Source: Sphingomonas sp. JUb134
GTDB taxonomy: Bacteria; Pseudomonadota; Alphaproteobacteria; Sphingomonadales; Sphingomonadaceae
Direction of reading: 5' to 3'
Assembly (NCBI RefSeq): GCF_004341505.2
Contig: NZ_SLYP02000001.1
Span: 688,501-752,500, forward strand
Length of the DNA: 64,000 nt
Shown piece after piece: positions 26,298 through 34,006 of the stretch (position 1 is the stretch's first letter; each line of letters starts with the position of its first letter). The notes beneath the pieces are model-generated. The model saw only the letters and a list, made by a program, of their open reading frames with translations, was not told the origin of the DNA and searched no databases. Both the position numbers and the translations under genes were made by a program.

Positions 26298-26579
26298 ATG
26301 GCTGTCGCTCCCGTCCCCTACCGCTCGACCCCGGTGTTCGATCAGGACACGCTGCCCGCAGCCCTTCGCGCCCGTCACGATACCAAGGCGGGCGTTTGGG
26401 GGGTGATCCGGGTCATCGAGGGCGAACTCCGGCTCAGCTATCTCGATCCTCCCTCCGAAGTCGTACTGACGCCGGACAATCTCGGCCTCATCCAGCCCCA
26501 GCAGCCGCATTTCGTGACACCGGTCGGCCCCATGAAAATGCAGGTCGATTTTTACAATCAACCGCCTGCGGGCGTCTGA
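26298..26579 (+). CDS. DUF1971 (TehB-like cupin) protein
   Basis: 93 residues from ATG 26298, directly after the AOX stop. Sequence (PYRSTPVFDQDTLPAALRARHDTKAGVWGVI, then QQPHFVTPVGPMKMQVDFY) matches the DUF1971 family, a small beta-barrel also found fused to tellurite-resistance TehB. Such proteins recur beside NsrR-controlled genes. Molecular role unknown. Confidence 0.85.
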   Translation: MAVAPVPYRSTPVFDQDTLPAALRARHDTKAGVWGVIRVIEGELRLSYLDPPSEVVLTPDNLGLIQPQQPHFVTPVGPMKMQVDFYNQPPAGV

Positions 26580-26614
26580 ACCAGCACCACCCATTAGCCA
26601 ACCAGGAGATATTC

Positions 26615-27826
26615 ATGTCGCAGCCCTTGAGCGAGCAGACCATCGCGCTCGTCAAAGCCACCGTTCCCGCGCTCGAAGCGCATGGCCTCGACATCGTGCG
26701 CGAGATGTATTCGCGCATGTTCGAGAACCCGGAGATCCGCGACCTGTTCAACCAGTCGCATCATGGCGACGCCGGCTCGCAGCCGCGCGCGCTGACCGGT
26801 GCGATCCTCGCCTATGCCAATAACATCGACAATCTCGGAGCCCTTGCGCCTGCGGTTGAGCGCATCGCGCAGAAGCATGTCGGGCTCCAGATCCTGCCCG
26901 AACATTATCCCTATGTCGCCGAGGCGCTGCTCGGCGCGATCAAGACCGTGCTGGGTAATGCTGCGACCGACGAAATCCTGGCCGCCTGGGGTGAGGCCTA
27001 TTGGTTCCTCGCCAACATCCTGATCGCCCGCGAACACCGCATCTATGACGATCAGAAGGAAACGGTCGGCGGCTGGAACGGCTGGCGCGATTTCCGGATC
27101 GAGGAGGTCATCGAGGAAAGCAGCGTCATCAAGTCCTTCATCCTGCGGCCCGTCGATGGCGGTTCGGTCATGGATCACAAGCCGGGTCAGTATCTGACCT
27201 TCTGGATCGAGATCCCCGGCCATTCGCCGATCAAGCGCAACTATTCGATCTCCGCTGCGCCCAATGGCGAGACCTATCGTATCTCTGTGAAGCGCGAGCC
27301 GCAGGGTCTCGTTTCTGGATGGCTGCATGAGCATGCGAAGGTCGGCACGGTGCTCAAGGTGGCTGCACCGGCGGGTGAGTTCTTCCTCGACGGTAAGCCC
27401 GAGCGTCCGGTCGTGCTGCTCTCGGGCGGCGTCGGTCTGACCCCGATGGTGGCGATGCTCGAAGCGCTGGTGGCGCAGGGCTGTGAGGCACCCGTCCATT
27501 ATATCCACGGCACCCACGACCGCGGCACGCATGCGATGCGCAATCACGTCCGTCAGCAGGCCGCCAAAGGACAGGCGGTCACGGTCACCGACTTCCATCA
27601 GACACCGCTCGGCGACGAGGCCCAGGGCCGCGATTACGACGTTGCCGGGATCATCACCGACGAATGGCTCGTCGCCAACACCCCGGTGGCGCAAGCGGAC
27701 TATTTCATCTGCGGTCCGCGCTCGTTCCTGCGGCACGCGGTCTCCGCGCTTTCGCTCGCAGGCGTCCCCGCAAGCCGCATCCATTATGAGTTCTTCGGCC
27801 CCGCCGACGAGTTGCTCGCAGCCTAA
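26615..27826 (+). CDS. hmp: Flavohaemoprotein / nitric oxide dioxygenase
   Basis: 403 residues with full Hmp architecture: N-terminal globin (about 1-140; haem His in AQKHVGLQI), FAD domain with RNYSIS, and NAD domain with LSGGVGLTPM and FICGPRSFL. It oxidises NO to nitrate with O2 and NADH. Good ribosome site (CCAGGAGAT) before ATG 26615. Together with norZ, the cassette covers both aerobic and anaerobic NO removal. Confidence 0.96.
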   Translation: MSQPLSEQTIALVKATVPALEAHGLDIVREMYSRMFENPEIRDLFNQSHHGDAGSQPRALTGAILAYANNIDNLGALAPAVERIAQKHVGLQILPEHYPYVAEALLGAIKTVLGNAATDEILAAWGEAYWFLANILIAREHRIYDDQKETVGGWNGWRDFRIEEVIEESSVIKSFILRPVDGGSVMDHKPGQYLTFWIEIPGHSPIKRNYSISAAPNGETYRISVKREPQGLVSGWLHEHAKVGTVLKVAAPAGEFFLDGKPERPVVLLSGGVGLTPMVAMLEALVAQGCEAPVHYIHGTHDRGTHAMRNHVRQQAAKGQAVTVTDFHQTPLGDEAQGRDYDVAGIITDEWLVANTPVAQADYFICGPRSFLRHAVSALSLAGVPASRIHYEFFGPADELLAA

Positions 27827-27834
27827 GGCGCGCC

Positions 27835-28299
27835 ATGGACGACTTCATCATCGCGCGCGTGATCCATGTCGTGGCGGTCCTGTTCTGGATCGGCGGCGTC
27901 GCCTTCGTCACGCTCGTGGTGATGCCGTCGGTGCGAACCGGCCATCCGCCGGACGAGAGGCTTGCGGCCTTTCACCGCATCGAAGGCCGCTTTGCCCCGC
28001 AGGCGCGCATCTGGGTACTTCTAGCAGGTGCCAGCGGGTTCTGGATGACGTGGCGTGGCCAGATGTGGGACCGTTTCCTTAATCCCTCCTTCTGGTGGAT
28101 GCATGCGATGGTCGCTGTGTGGCTCGTCTTCGCGGCCATGCTGTTCCTCATCGAACCGTTGTTCCTGCACCGGCATATGGAGCGAGCGGCGCAGCCGGCT
28201 CGGGATTTCGCGCGCATGGAGCAAATGCACCGTGTCCTGCTGACGGCTTCCGTCATCACGCTCATGGGTGCTGTGGGCGGTAGTCACGGCTTGTTCTGA
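27835..28299 (+). CDS. CopD-like four-helix membrane protein
   Basis: 154 residues with four predicted helices and conserved histidines (ARVIHVVAVLFWIGGVAF, WWMHAMVAVWLVF). The pattern is that of CopD/DUF2269-like proteins, some of which bind haem b. It starts 8 bp after hmp and ends the operon; the integrase gene faces it from the right. It could support respiratory electron flow to the NO enzymes, but that is inference. Confidence 0.75.
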   Translation: MDDFIIARVIHVVAVLFWIGGVAFVTLVVMPSVRTGHPPDERLAAFHRIEGRFAPQARIWVLLAGASGFWMTWRGQMWDRFLNPSFWWMHAMVAVWLVFAAMLFLIEPLFLHRHMERAAQPARDFARMEQMHRVLLTASVITLMGAVGGSHGLF

Positions 28300-28349
28300 T
28301 CCGCCCCCGGTAAGGGAGAAATGCGGACTCATCTTTGAAGAACTCAGCC

Positions 28350-29711
28350 TCACGCAGCAATTGGTAGGTCCGCGTCTTTCGACTCGTCTGCGCTGGCGAG
28401 GAAGCGCGCAAGCGCGGCCTTCCGCGAGCGTCGATCGAGGGCATAGTGCGTGTGTGACAGTTCCGCGCCGTCCAGAAGCGCCTGAATGTAGCCCGACACG
28501 GTGTCGGCTGCCATCACCAGCGCTGCGTCGAGCGTATGCACATATCGGCTCGTGATCGAGCCCGAGGCATGGCCGAGCAGAGCCGCGATGGTGATCTCGG
28601 TGAAGCCGAGATCGTTGGCGATGCTGGCGAAGCTGTGACGCAGCACATGCGCTGTCAGGCCCGCAAGCTCCGTGTCAGCGAAGATCTTTTCCCAATGCCG
28701 GGGAAAGCTGCCGAACGGTCCTTCCGCGTTCCTCTCGCCGGGAAATACATAGGCGCTGTCGCCGTCCATGTTCCGCGCGTCGAAATACTCGACGATGGGC
28801 AAGCCCATCGGGCGAACGGACTTACCCTCCTTCGTATCCTCAAAGCGGAAGGCGCTTCCAATCGTGTCGATCTCGGCCTTTCGCACCTCGATAATCTCGC
28901 CGCGACGGCAGCCCGACATCGCGATCAGCCGGATGATGTCGACGGTGCGCGTATAACGTTCGTCTTCGGCCGCTTTGGCGAGGATGCGGCCGAGGGTTCG
29001 ATATTCCTCCTCGTTGAGCCTGCGCTTGCGCACCACGTCATTCGGCTTGCGGACACCATGCGCGGGATTACCCTCGATGATGCCCAGATCATCCCGCGCA
29101 TAGGTGAAGATGCCGCCCAGCAGCCCGACCGTGCGGCTCGCCGCCCCAAGGCCACCCCGGACAATGGACTTGCCGCGCAGCTTCTCCGTCTTCTCGCTGG
29201 TGCGCGTCTTGCCGGCCATGATGTCCTTCATCATCGCCGTCACGTCCGCCTTGGTAACGTGCGTGACGCGCTTCGAGCCGATCAGCGGAATGATGTGGCG
29301 CGTGATCCGGCCAAGATCGGTGATCTTGGTGCTGGCTTTCTTCGGCCGGCCGCCCTTGCCCAGAATCCGGCCGGCTTCTAGCTCCGCCATGTACAGCTCG
29401 CATAGATCCTTGACCGAGATCGCCTTGCGGGCGCTGTTCCGATCTTCGAGCGGATCGCTCCCCTTGGAGACGTCCGCGAGCGCCTGGATCGCCAGCGTCC
29501 GTGCCTGCTCGGCGGTGACAGGGCCATGCCGCCCGAGCTTCATGCGCCGCCGCACGTTGTGGATGTTGCGATAGTCGACGAAGTAGGTTCGCGTGCCCGA
29601 GGGCAGCACGAACACGCCAAAGCCCTTCAGATCGCTGCACCAAACGGTATACTGCCGGTCTCGCGGCTCGGCCTTGTCGACGATGATTTTTGTCAGTTTC
29701 GGCATACGCAC
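28350..29711 (-). CDS. Tyrosine-type site-specific integrase 2
   Basis: 453 residues, co-linear with integrase 1 and about 90 % identical; differences are scattered with a cluster in the last 15 residues. All catalytic residues are present (R in SGCRRGEI, HVLRHSF, LLGHASG, Y in SRYVHTLD). Its upstream region also matches that of integrase 1 up to the core CTCCGAAG, where similarity stops. It should catalyse excision of the NO-defence element. Confidence 0.93.
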   Translation of the reverse strand: MRMPKLTKIIVDKAEPRDRQYTVWCSDLKGFGVFVLPSGTRTYFVDYRNIHNVRRRMKLGRHGPVTAEQARTLAIQALADVSKGSDPLEDRNSARKAISVKDLCELYMAELEAGRILGKGGRPKKASTKITDLGRITRHIIPLIGSKRVTHVTKADVTAMMKDIMAGKTRTSEKTEKLRGKSIVRGGLGAASRTVGLLGGIFTYARDDLGIIEGNPAHGVRKPNDVVRKRRLNEEEYRTLGRILAKAAEDERYTRTVDIIRLIAMSGCRRGEIIEVRKAEIDTIGSAFRFEDTKEGKSVRPMGLPIVEYFDARNMDGDSAYVFPGERNAEGPFGSFPRHWEKIFADTELAGLTAHVLRHSFASIANDLGFTEITIAALLGHASGSITSRYVHTLDAALVMAADTVSGYIQALLDGAELSHTHYALDRRSRKAALARFLASADESKDADLPIAA

Positions 29712-29730
29712 CTCGCTAGAGCGGGTCCAA

Positions 29731-29751
29731 AAAACTCACCAAAAACTCACC
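29731..29751 (+). promoter_or_regulatory. Integrase arm-type sites beside integrase 2
   Basis: Two direct copies of AAAACTCACC, 1 bp apart, in the same position as those before integrase 1. Confidence 0.5.
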
Positions 29752-29871
29752 AGCAGATCGAAAACTGTGGGGTGTTTTTGCGTAGTCTGGAATACCCTCG
29801 TTGTCAAGAAATCACTGTATAATCAGTGAGTTATCGTGCTCTAGCGTTGGGTTGAAAAGCCTAGCGTAGCG

Positions 29872-30093
29872 TTATAGTTCTAGCTCCGAAGATAAACGCC
29901 AGCGTAGTATTATACCATTATTTTTGCCGTTTGTCAAGGGCTTACGCATCCCTTCTTTGCGCATGATCAGGCCAGGTGGACAGTGTTTGGACAACCGTCG
30001 GTCCACGTCATCGTCGGTAACTTCACGTTCACTCACGCTGTCCTTCCCTTCGATCATCACGCTGATGATCTGAGCACCAGCGGCTTTGCTCAT
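29872..30093 (-). CDS. Hypothetical protein reaching into the att core
   Basis: 73 residues from ATG 30093 (a TTG one codon earlier is open). The first ~50 residues are hydrophilic and plausible (ISVMIEGKDSVSEREVTDDD); the last 20 codons run across the att core, so the original C-terminus may be lost. No family recognised. It separates the core from the intact tRNA gene. Confidence 0.35.
   Translation of the reverse strand: MSKAAGAQIISVMIEGKDSVSEREVTDDDVDRRLSKHCPPGLIMRKEGMRKPLTNGKNNGIILRWRLSSELEL
29884..29891 (+). repeat. att core, copy 2
   Basis: CTCCGAAG at the exact end of the region shared with integrase 1. Here it is followed by non-tRNA sequence, unlike copies 1 and 3, which suggests a hybrid att site left by element accretion. 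Confidence 0.55.
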
Positions 30094-30225
30094 CAACGGC
30101 GACGAAGCCCGGAGTTTGGGGCACGTAAGCAGTGTGTGAGAGCGTGTCTCGATCGGTTGCGACCCAAGCCGTCGCTGCCTTTCGTCGTTGACGAGATCAA
30201 TGCAGCCGGGCTAAGCGGCCCACGG

Positions 30226-30302
30226 GCACCCGTAGCTCAGCTGGATAGAGTGGCGGCTTCCGAAGCCGTAGGTCACAGGTTCGAATCCTGTCGGGTGCAC
30301 CA
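30226..30302 (+). tRNA. tRNA-Arg (anticodon CCG)
   Basis: 77 bases with a perfect acceptor stem (GCACCCG/CGGGTGC), encoded CCA end, D-arm AGCTCAGCTGGATAGAGT, anticodon loop TTCCGAA giving CCG, and T-arm CACAGGTTCGAATCCTGTC. The first pair of the anticodon stem is a G-T. It is the intact tRNA beside the island, with further 3'-half copies at 18823-18867 and 44292-44336. Confidence 0.95.
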
Positions 30303-30389
30303 CAACGCTGCTTTACGCCTTCAACTCCCCCGCTTAGCTGCTGCTCGACTCGGTAGTCGAGCAGCGCTTGTGAGGGCGCGGCTCTCCTA

Positions 30390-30644
30390 TTAGCGGCATC
30401 TCTCATCGAAGTTGCGCTGCATAGCTACGAGCGTATCCGCACGCAGGGATAAGATTTGCTCCAGCTGTAACGCGAGACCGGCGGAAACCGGGACCTGCCC
30501 GGCAAGCAGAGCATCCACAAACTCGATCGGTCGTCCAAGCCGCACTGCGAGCTGGATCGAGTCTACGCCAAGAGGTTCTAGCACCTCGGACTTTAGCCAA
30601 GGTCCTGGATGAGTCGCAAAGGAGGCATGTAGTGCGATACCCAT
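30390..30644 (-). CDS. HigA-like XRE protein without partner toxin
   Basis: 84 residues, start ATG 30644. The sequence follows the HigA/VapI antidote pattern: HPGPWLKSEVLEPLGVDSIQ, then a helix-turn-helix (QLAVRLGRPIEFVDALLAGQ) and VSAGLALQLEQIL. HigB normally precedes HigA and is about 90 residues; none is seen on either side, so this is an orphan antidote or regulator. Confidence 0.72.
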   Translation of the reverse strand: MGIALHASFATHPGPWLKSEVLEPLGVDSIQLAVRLGRPIEFVDALLAGQVPVSAGLALQLEQILSLRADTLVAMQRNFDERCR

Positions 30645-31072
30645 TGTGCATCCTTTCCGGTGCGGTGCTGTACGATGATAGGCCTAATCGAATCAGTCCG
30701 TAATCACCACTGGGTCGGTGTCACAGCCGCTCGATCCTGAGATGGTAAACTTCTTCATCATTTGGGGGCCTCCCGGCCGCTTCCGCGCGCTCAGCTGGCA
30801 TACCGGCCCTTTATTCAGCTCGGCTGATCGACAGCTTTGCGCGCCAAAACCGGTCGCTCAGCAGGAGGCCCGCTCATCTCATTATCTGCTGTTTACGGCA
30901 ATCAGGTAAAATAGCTGATCTATAGGCTCATCACGTAATCGATGCGGAAGGAACGCTCCTTTCGTGAGCGTCGCAACGCATAGGGTGTTGATCTCCGCAA
31001 CACTGTGGCTAGTCCTGTGCCGGAGGAACTGCGCCGTGGATCAGGAAGCATGATGCCGAGAATGCCATCCGC
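30645..31072. other. 428-bp noncoding region upstream of the kinase gene
   Basis: No gene supported on either strand. AT-rich patches near 30890-30935 are the likeliest promoter area for the kinase-receiver operon. No clear Shine-Dalgarno precedes ATG 31073. Confidence 0.4.
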
Positions 31073-34006
31073 ATGACAGAGGCCGTTTCATTTCAGACGC
31101 GCGCGAGAACGATCGACCACTTGGGCCGTGAACAGATTGCGGATGTGCCGACGGCCGTCAGCGAACTGTGGAAGAACGCGTACGACGCCTACGCGCGGAC
31201 TGTCTCGCTGCATATTTATTCGGCCGATCCGCCGACCGCAGCGATCTACGACGACGGCACCGGGATGTCCCGCTCCGCATTCGTGGACAAGTGGCTAGTC
31301 GTGGGCACGGAGTCTAAGGTCGATGACCGGGCGGTCTCTGCGGATCAGCGACAGGGCCTGCCAGAGCGGCCGCGTCAGGGACAGAAGGGGATCGGGCGAC
31401 TCTCCGTCGCGGCGCTCGGATCAGTTGTGCTCGTCGTGTCGAAGCAGGCCGATGCGCGCTTCATCGCATGTCTCGTGGATTGGCGGCTTTTTGAGAATCC
31501 ATACATCTTCCTTCACGACATCAAGCTGCCGGTGGTGGAGTTCGATCGTCCCGAAGAGCTCGAAGGCCTGGTCGAGAACCTGCGTACGGCGCTCCGGGAA
31601 AATCTCACCGGTTCGGACGACGATCCGGCTCGGCGCGATCGACTCGTCGACGCCTGGGTTCAGTTCGACGAGCTCGACCAGGGCAGGACGCCGGGCAACC
31701 TCACTTCGGCTCGCATCCGAGCCGCGCTCGCGGCGAGGGTGCCTTACGAGGCCCACCTTGCGGACTGGCCGGTTTGGACCGGGGACCGACCCAGCGGAAC
31801 CGCGTTGGTGATGACGGAGCTCAATAGCGCGCTGACGGCTTGGACGCTTGAGGGCGAGGACGCGACAAGCGAGGAGGCAGGATCGATCCGCGATTCTCTC
31901 GTTCGGACGCTGACGGGGTTTTCCGATCCGTACGCACCCGCAGGCGGCTCCGTCATGGACTATGGCGTCGTCGTGCACCAGGCGGGCCCGCCGACCACGC
32001 CCGTCAGTCGGGAGGAGGGCTACGGAATCGACTTCCTGAAGTCTCTCGACCAGTACATCGAGGGCCATGTGGACGAGACCGGCATCTTCCGCGGCACCGT
32101 GCGTGCGTTCGGAAAGGATCTGGGCGAGGTCGAACTCGTCCCGGCTCAGGCGCCCCCGACGACCGGCCGCGACCGGATCGGACCATTCGACATTGCGATC
32201 GGCACCTTCGAGGGAGAGAGGCAAGCGTCGGTCCTCGATCCCGACGTCTACAGGGAGGTCGTGAAGCGAGCTGAAACGCACTCCGGCCTTTCCATCTACC
32301 GGGATGGTCTTAGGGTTATGCCCTACGGTCGCCCGGAGAACGACTTCTTCAAGATCGAGGAGCGGCGGCAGATGCATGCCGGTCGCGAGTTCTGGGCGAG
32401 CCGACGCATGTTCGGACGCATTGCCATCACACGGGCGGACAACCCCAACCTGCGCGACAAGGCCGGGCGAGAGGGTTTGATCGACAACTCCGCTAGCCGG
32501 GCCATACAGCTGCTCGTCAAGGATATCCTCCGGACGACCGCGCGCCGCTATTTCGGGAGTGACTCCACATATAGGAAGGAGCTTCTGCCCGGTATCCTGG
32601 CGGATAACGAGGCTGCGGCCGCCAAGTCGAAGAAGGCGCGCTCGCAGCAGCTCGCCAACTTCCGTAAGGCGCTGCGGTCGCAGACCGCCGCGCTTCAGGC
32701 GGCGTTCAGTACAGTCGCGACGATCGTTCAAGACCTGGACGCAGCGGTGAACGCGAACGATGCCGACGGAGTGTGGAGCTTGGCACCGCGCATCGATGAG
32801 GCTGTCAGCATCCGGGCCGACCTGCGGCTGCCGCCCAAGCCGCGCAACCTCGGCAACTTCGAGGAGCAGTACCGTGGCTACCGTGATCTCTATAGCTCTG
32901 TGGCTAACGAGGTCGAAGAACTGCGGACGCGCTGGACGGAGGAGAACGAACGGCTCAATCCCCGACCGCCTGTAGACGTCGCGAGATCGCACCTTGGACG
33001 TAATCAAAAGGCGGTGACCGATCGGCTCTCCGGCTGGAAGCGTGCTATCTCCGCGCTTCTCAAGAGCGAGAGCGTCAGGATCGACGCGCAGATCGATCAG
33101 GACATGAAGGCGTTCTACAAGGACGCCGCTCCCTTGCTCGTGGACGTGGAGGCGGGGCGCACGTCCCTTCGGACGGCGATCGAGGAGATGGACGAGCTCC
33201 GCGACCGGCTCACAAGTGAGTTTTCCGAGGTCTATGAGCCCTATTTGCGCGCTCTGGGCCAGCTTTCCGTGGGGGTCGATCTGGAGGGGGCGTTCGCCTA
33301 CGCGGGCGCCCGCGAGTCGACGCTCGAGCGCCGGCTCGAGCAGATCCAGGGTCTCGCCCAGATCGGCATCAGCGTGGAGATACTGAGCCACGAGCTCGGC
33401 ACGCTTGATCGGCGCCTCGCGACCAGCCTGTCCGATCTCGCGAAGTCGGCGCCGCCGACACCGGCGCTCGGCGAAGCGCAGCGGGCCGGCTCGGAGCTAG
33501 TGGAGCGCCTGCGCTTCCTTTCGCGGATTCAGGTCTCCGGCGGCGACGAGCGCCAGACGCTGTCGGGCGAGGACATCGTCGTCTATCTCAAGAAGTTCTT
33601 CGGCCCGGCGATTGAGGAGCGGGGGATCGACCTCTCCGCAACGCTCGCGTTCCGTTCCGCCAGGTTCATGGAATTCCCCTCTCGGATCTTCCCGGTTTTC
33701 ATCAACATCGTAAACAACTCGCTCTACTGGCTGGCAGGTCGACCCGTGAAGGAGATCCTGCTCGACGCCGTCGATGGCAAGCTTCTGATAGGTGACACCG
33801 GTCCGGGCGTAGACAAGGACGATCAAGGCAATCTGTTTGAGCTTTTCTTCACGCGACGCATCCGGGGGAGGGGCGTTGGCCTGTACCTCTGTCGGCAGAC
33901 TTTGGCCGCCGGCGGGCATCGCATTGAGTACGTGCCGGACGGTCCGTTGAGGCGCCTTCCGGGTGCCAATTTCGCCATTACACTGAGGAACGGCTTTGAT
34001 GGCTAA
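31073..34006 (+). CDS. Double-GHKL ATPase / histidine kinase protein
   Basis: 977-residue soluble protein with two GHKL ATPase modules. Module 1 (about 1-130) has the Hsp90/MORC-like signatures: Glu31, Asn35, Asp38 in ELWKNAYDAYA, the G1 box YDDGTGM (60-65) and the G2 box QKGIGRLS (104-111). The middle (about 430-720) is largely charged and helical. Module 2 is a histidine-kinase core: H-box ILSHELGTLDRRL with His773, N-box INIVNNSLYW (about 878-887), G1 IGDTGPGV, F-box LFELFF and G2 RGRGVGLYLC. No membrane segment or signal peptide, so the sensed signal is cytoplasmic. It overlaps the receiver gene by 8 bp. I do not recognise a named system with this architecture. Confidence 0.85.
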   Translation: MTEAVSFQTRARTIDHLGREQIADVPTAVSELWKNAYDAYARTVSLHIYSADPPTAAIYDDGTGMSRSAFVDKWLVVGTESKVDDRAVSADQRQGLPERPRQGQKGIGRLSVAALGSVVLVVSKQADARFIACLVDWRLFENPYIFLHDIKLPVVEFDRPEELEGLVENLRTALRENLTGSDDDPARRDRLVDAWVQFDELDQGRTPGNLTSARIRAALAARVPYEAHLADWPVWTGDRPSGTALVMTELNSALTAWTLEGEDATSEEAGSIRDSLVRTLTGFSDPYAPAGGSVMDYGVVVHQAGPPTTPVSREEGYGIDFLKSLDQYIEGHVDETGIFRGTVRAFGKDLGEVELVPAQAPPTTGRDRIGPFDIAIGTFEGERQASVLDPDVYREVVKRAETHSGLSIYRDGLRVMPYGRPENDFFKIEERRQMHAGREFWASRRMFGRIAITRADNPNLRDKAGREGLIDNSASRAIQLLVKDILRTTARRYFGSDSTYRKELLPGILADNEAAAAKSKKARSQQLANFRKALRSQTAALQAAFSTVATIVQDLDAAVNANDADGVWSLAPRIDEAVSIRADLRLPPKPRNLGNFEEQYRGYRDLYSSVANEVEELRTRWTEENERLNPRPPVDVARSHLGRNQKAVTDRLSGWKRAISALLKSESVRIDAQIDQDMKAFYKDAAPLLVDVEAGRTSLRTAIEEMDELRDRLTSEFSEVYEPYLRALGQLSVGVDLEGAFAYAGARESTLERRLEQIQGLAQIGISVEILSHELGTLDRRLATSLSDLAKSAPPTPALGEAQRAGSELVERLRFLSRIQVSGGDERQTLSGEDIVVYLKKFFGPAIEERGIDLSATLAFRSARFMEFPSRIFPVFINIVNNSLYWLAGRPVKEILLDAVDGKLLIGDTGPGVDKDDQGNLFELFFTRRIRGRGVGLYLCRQTLAAGGHRIEYVPDGPLRRLPGANFAITLRNGFDG

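Larger units (their letters stand above)
18823..29891. mobile_element. Inferred integrative element carrying NO-defence genes
   Basis: The ~11-kb segment lies between two identical cores CTCCGAAG, each preceded by the same ~170 bp and a related integrase. Integrase 2 lies at its right end, and arm-type decamers lie just inside its left end. Core-to-core excision would give a circle with integrase 2, one att site and the NO cassette. Its left 1.4 kb is rearranged. The boundaries are inferred from repeats, not from a sequenced empty site. Confidence 0.55.

Noticed and set aside
30718..30909. 63-codon plus-strand ORF before the kinase
   Set aside because: No ribosome site, odd composition and no similarity I recognise; treated as noncoding.
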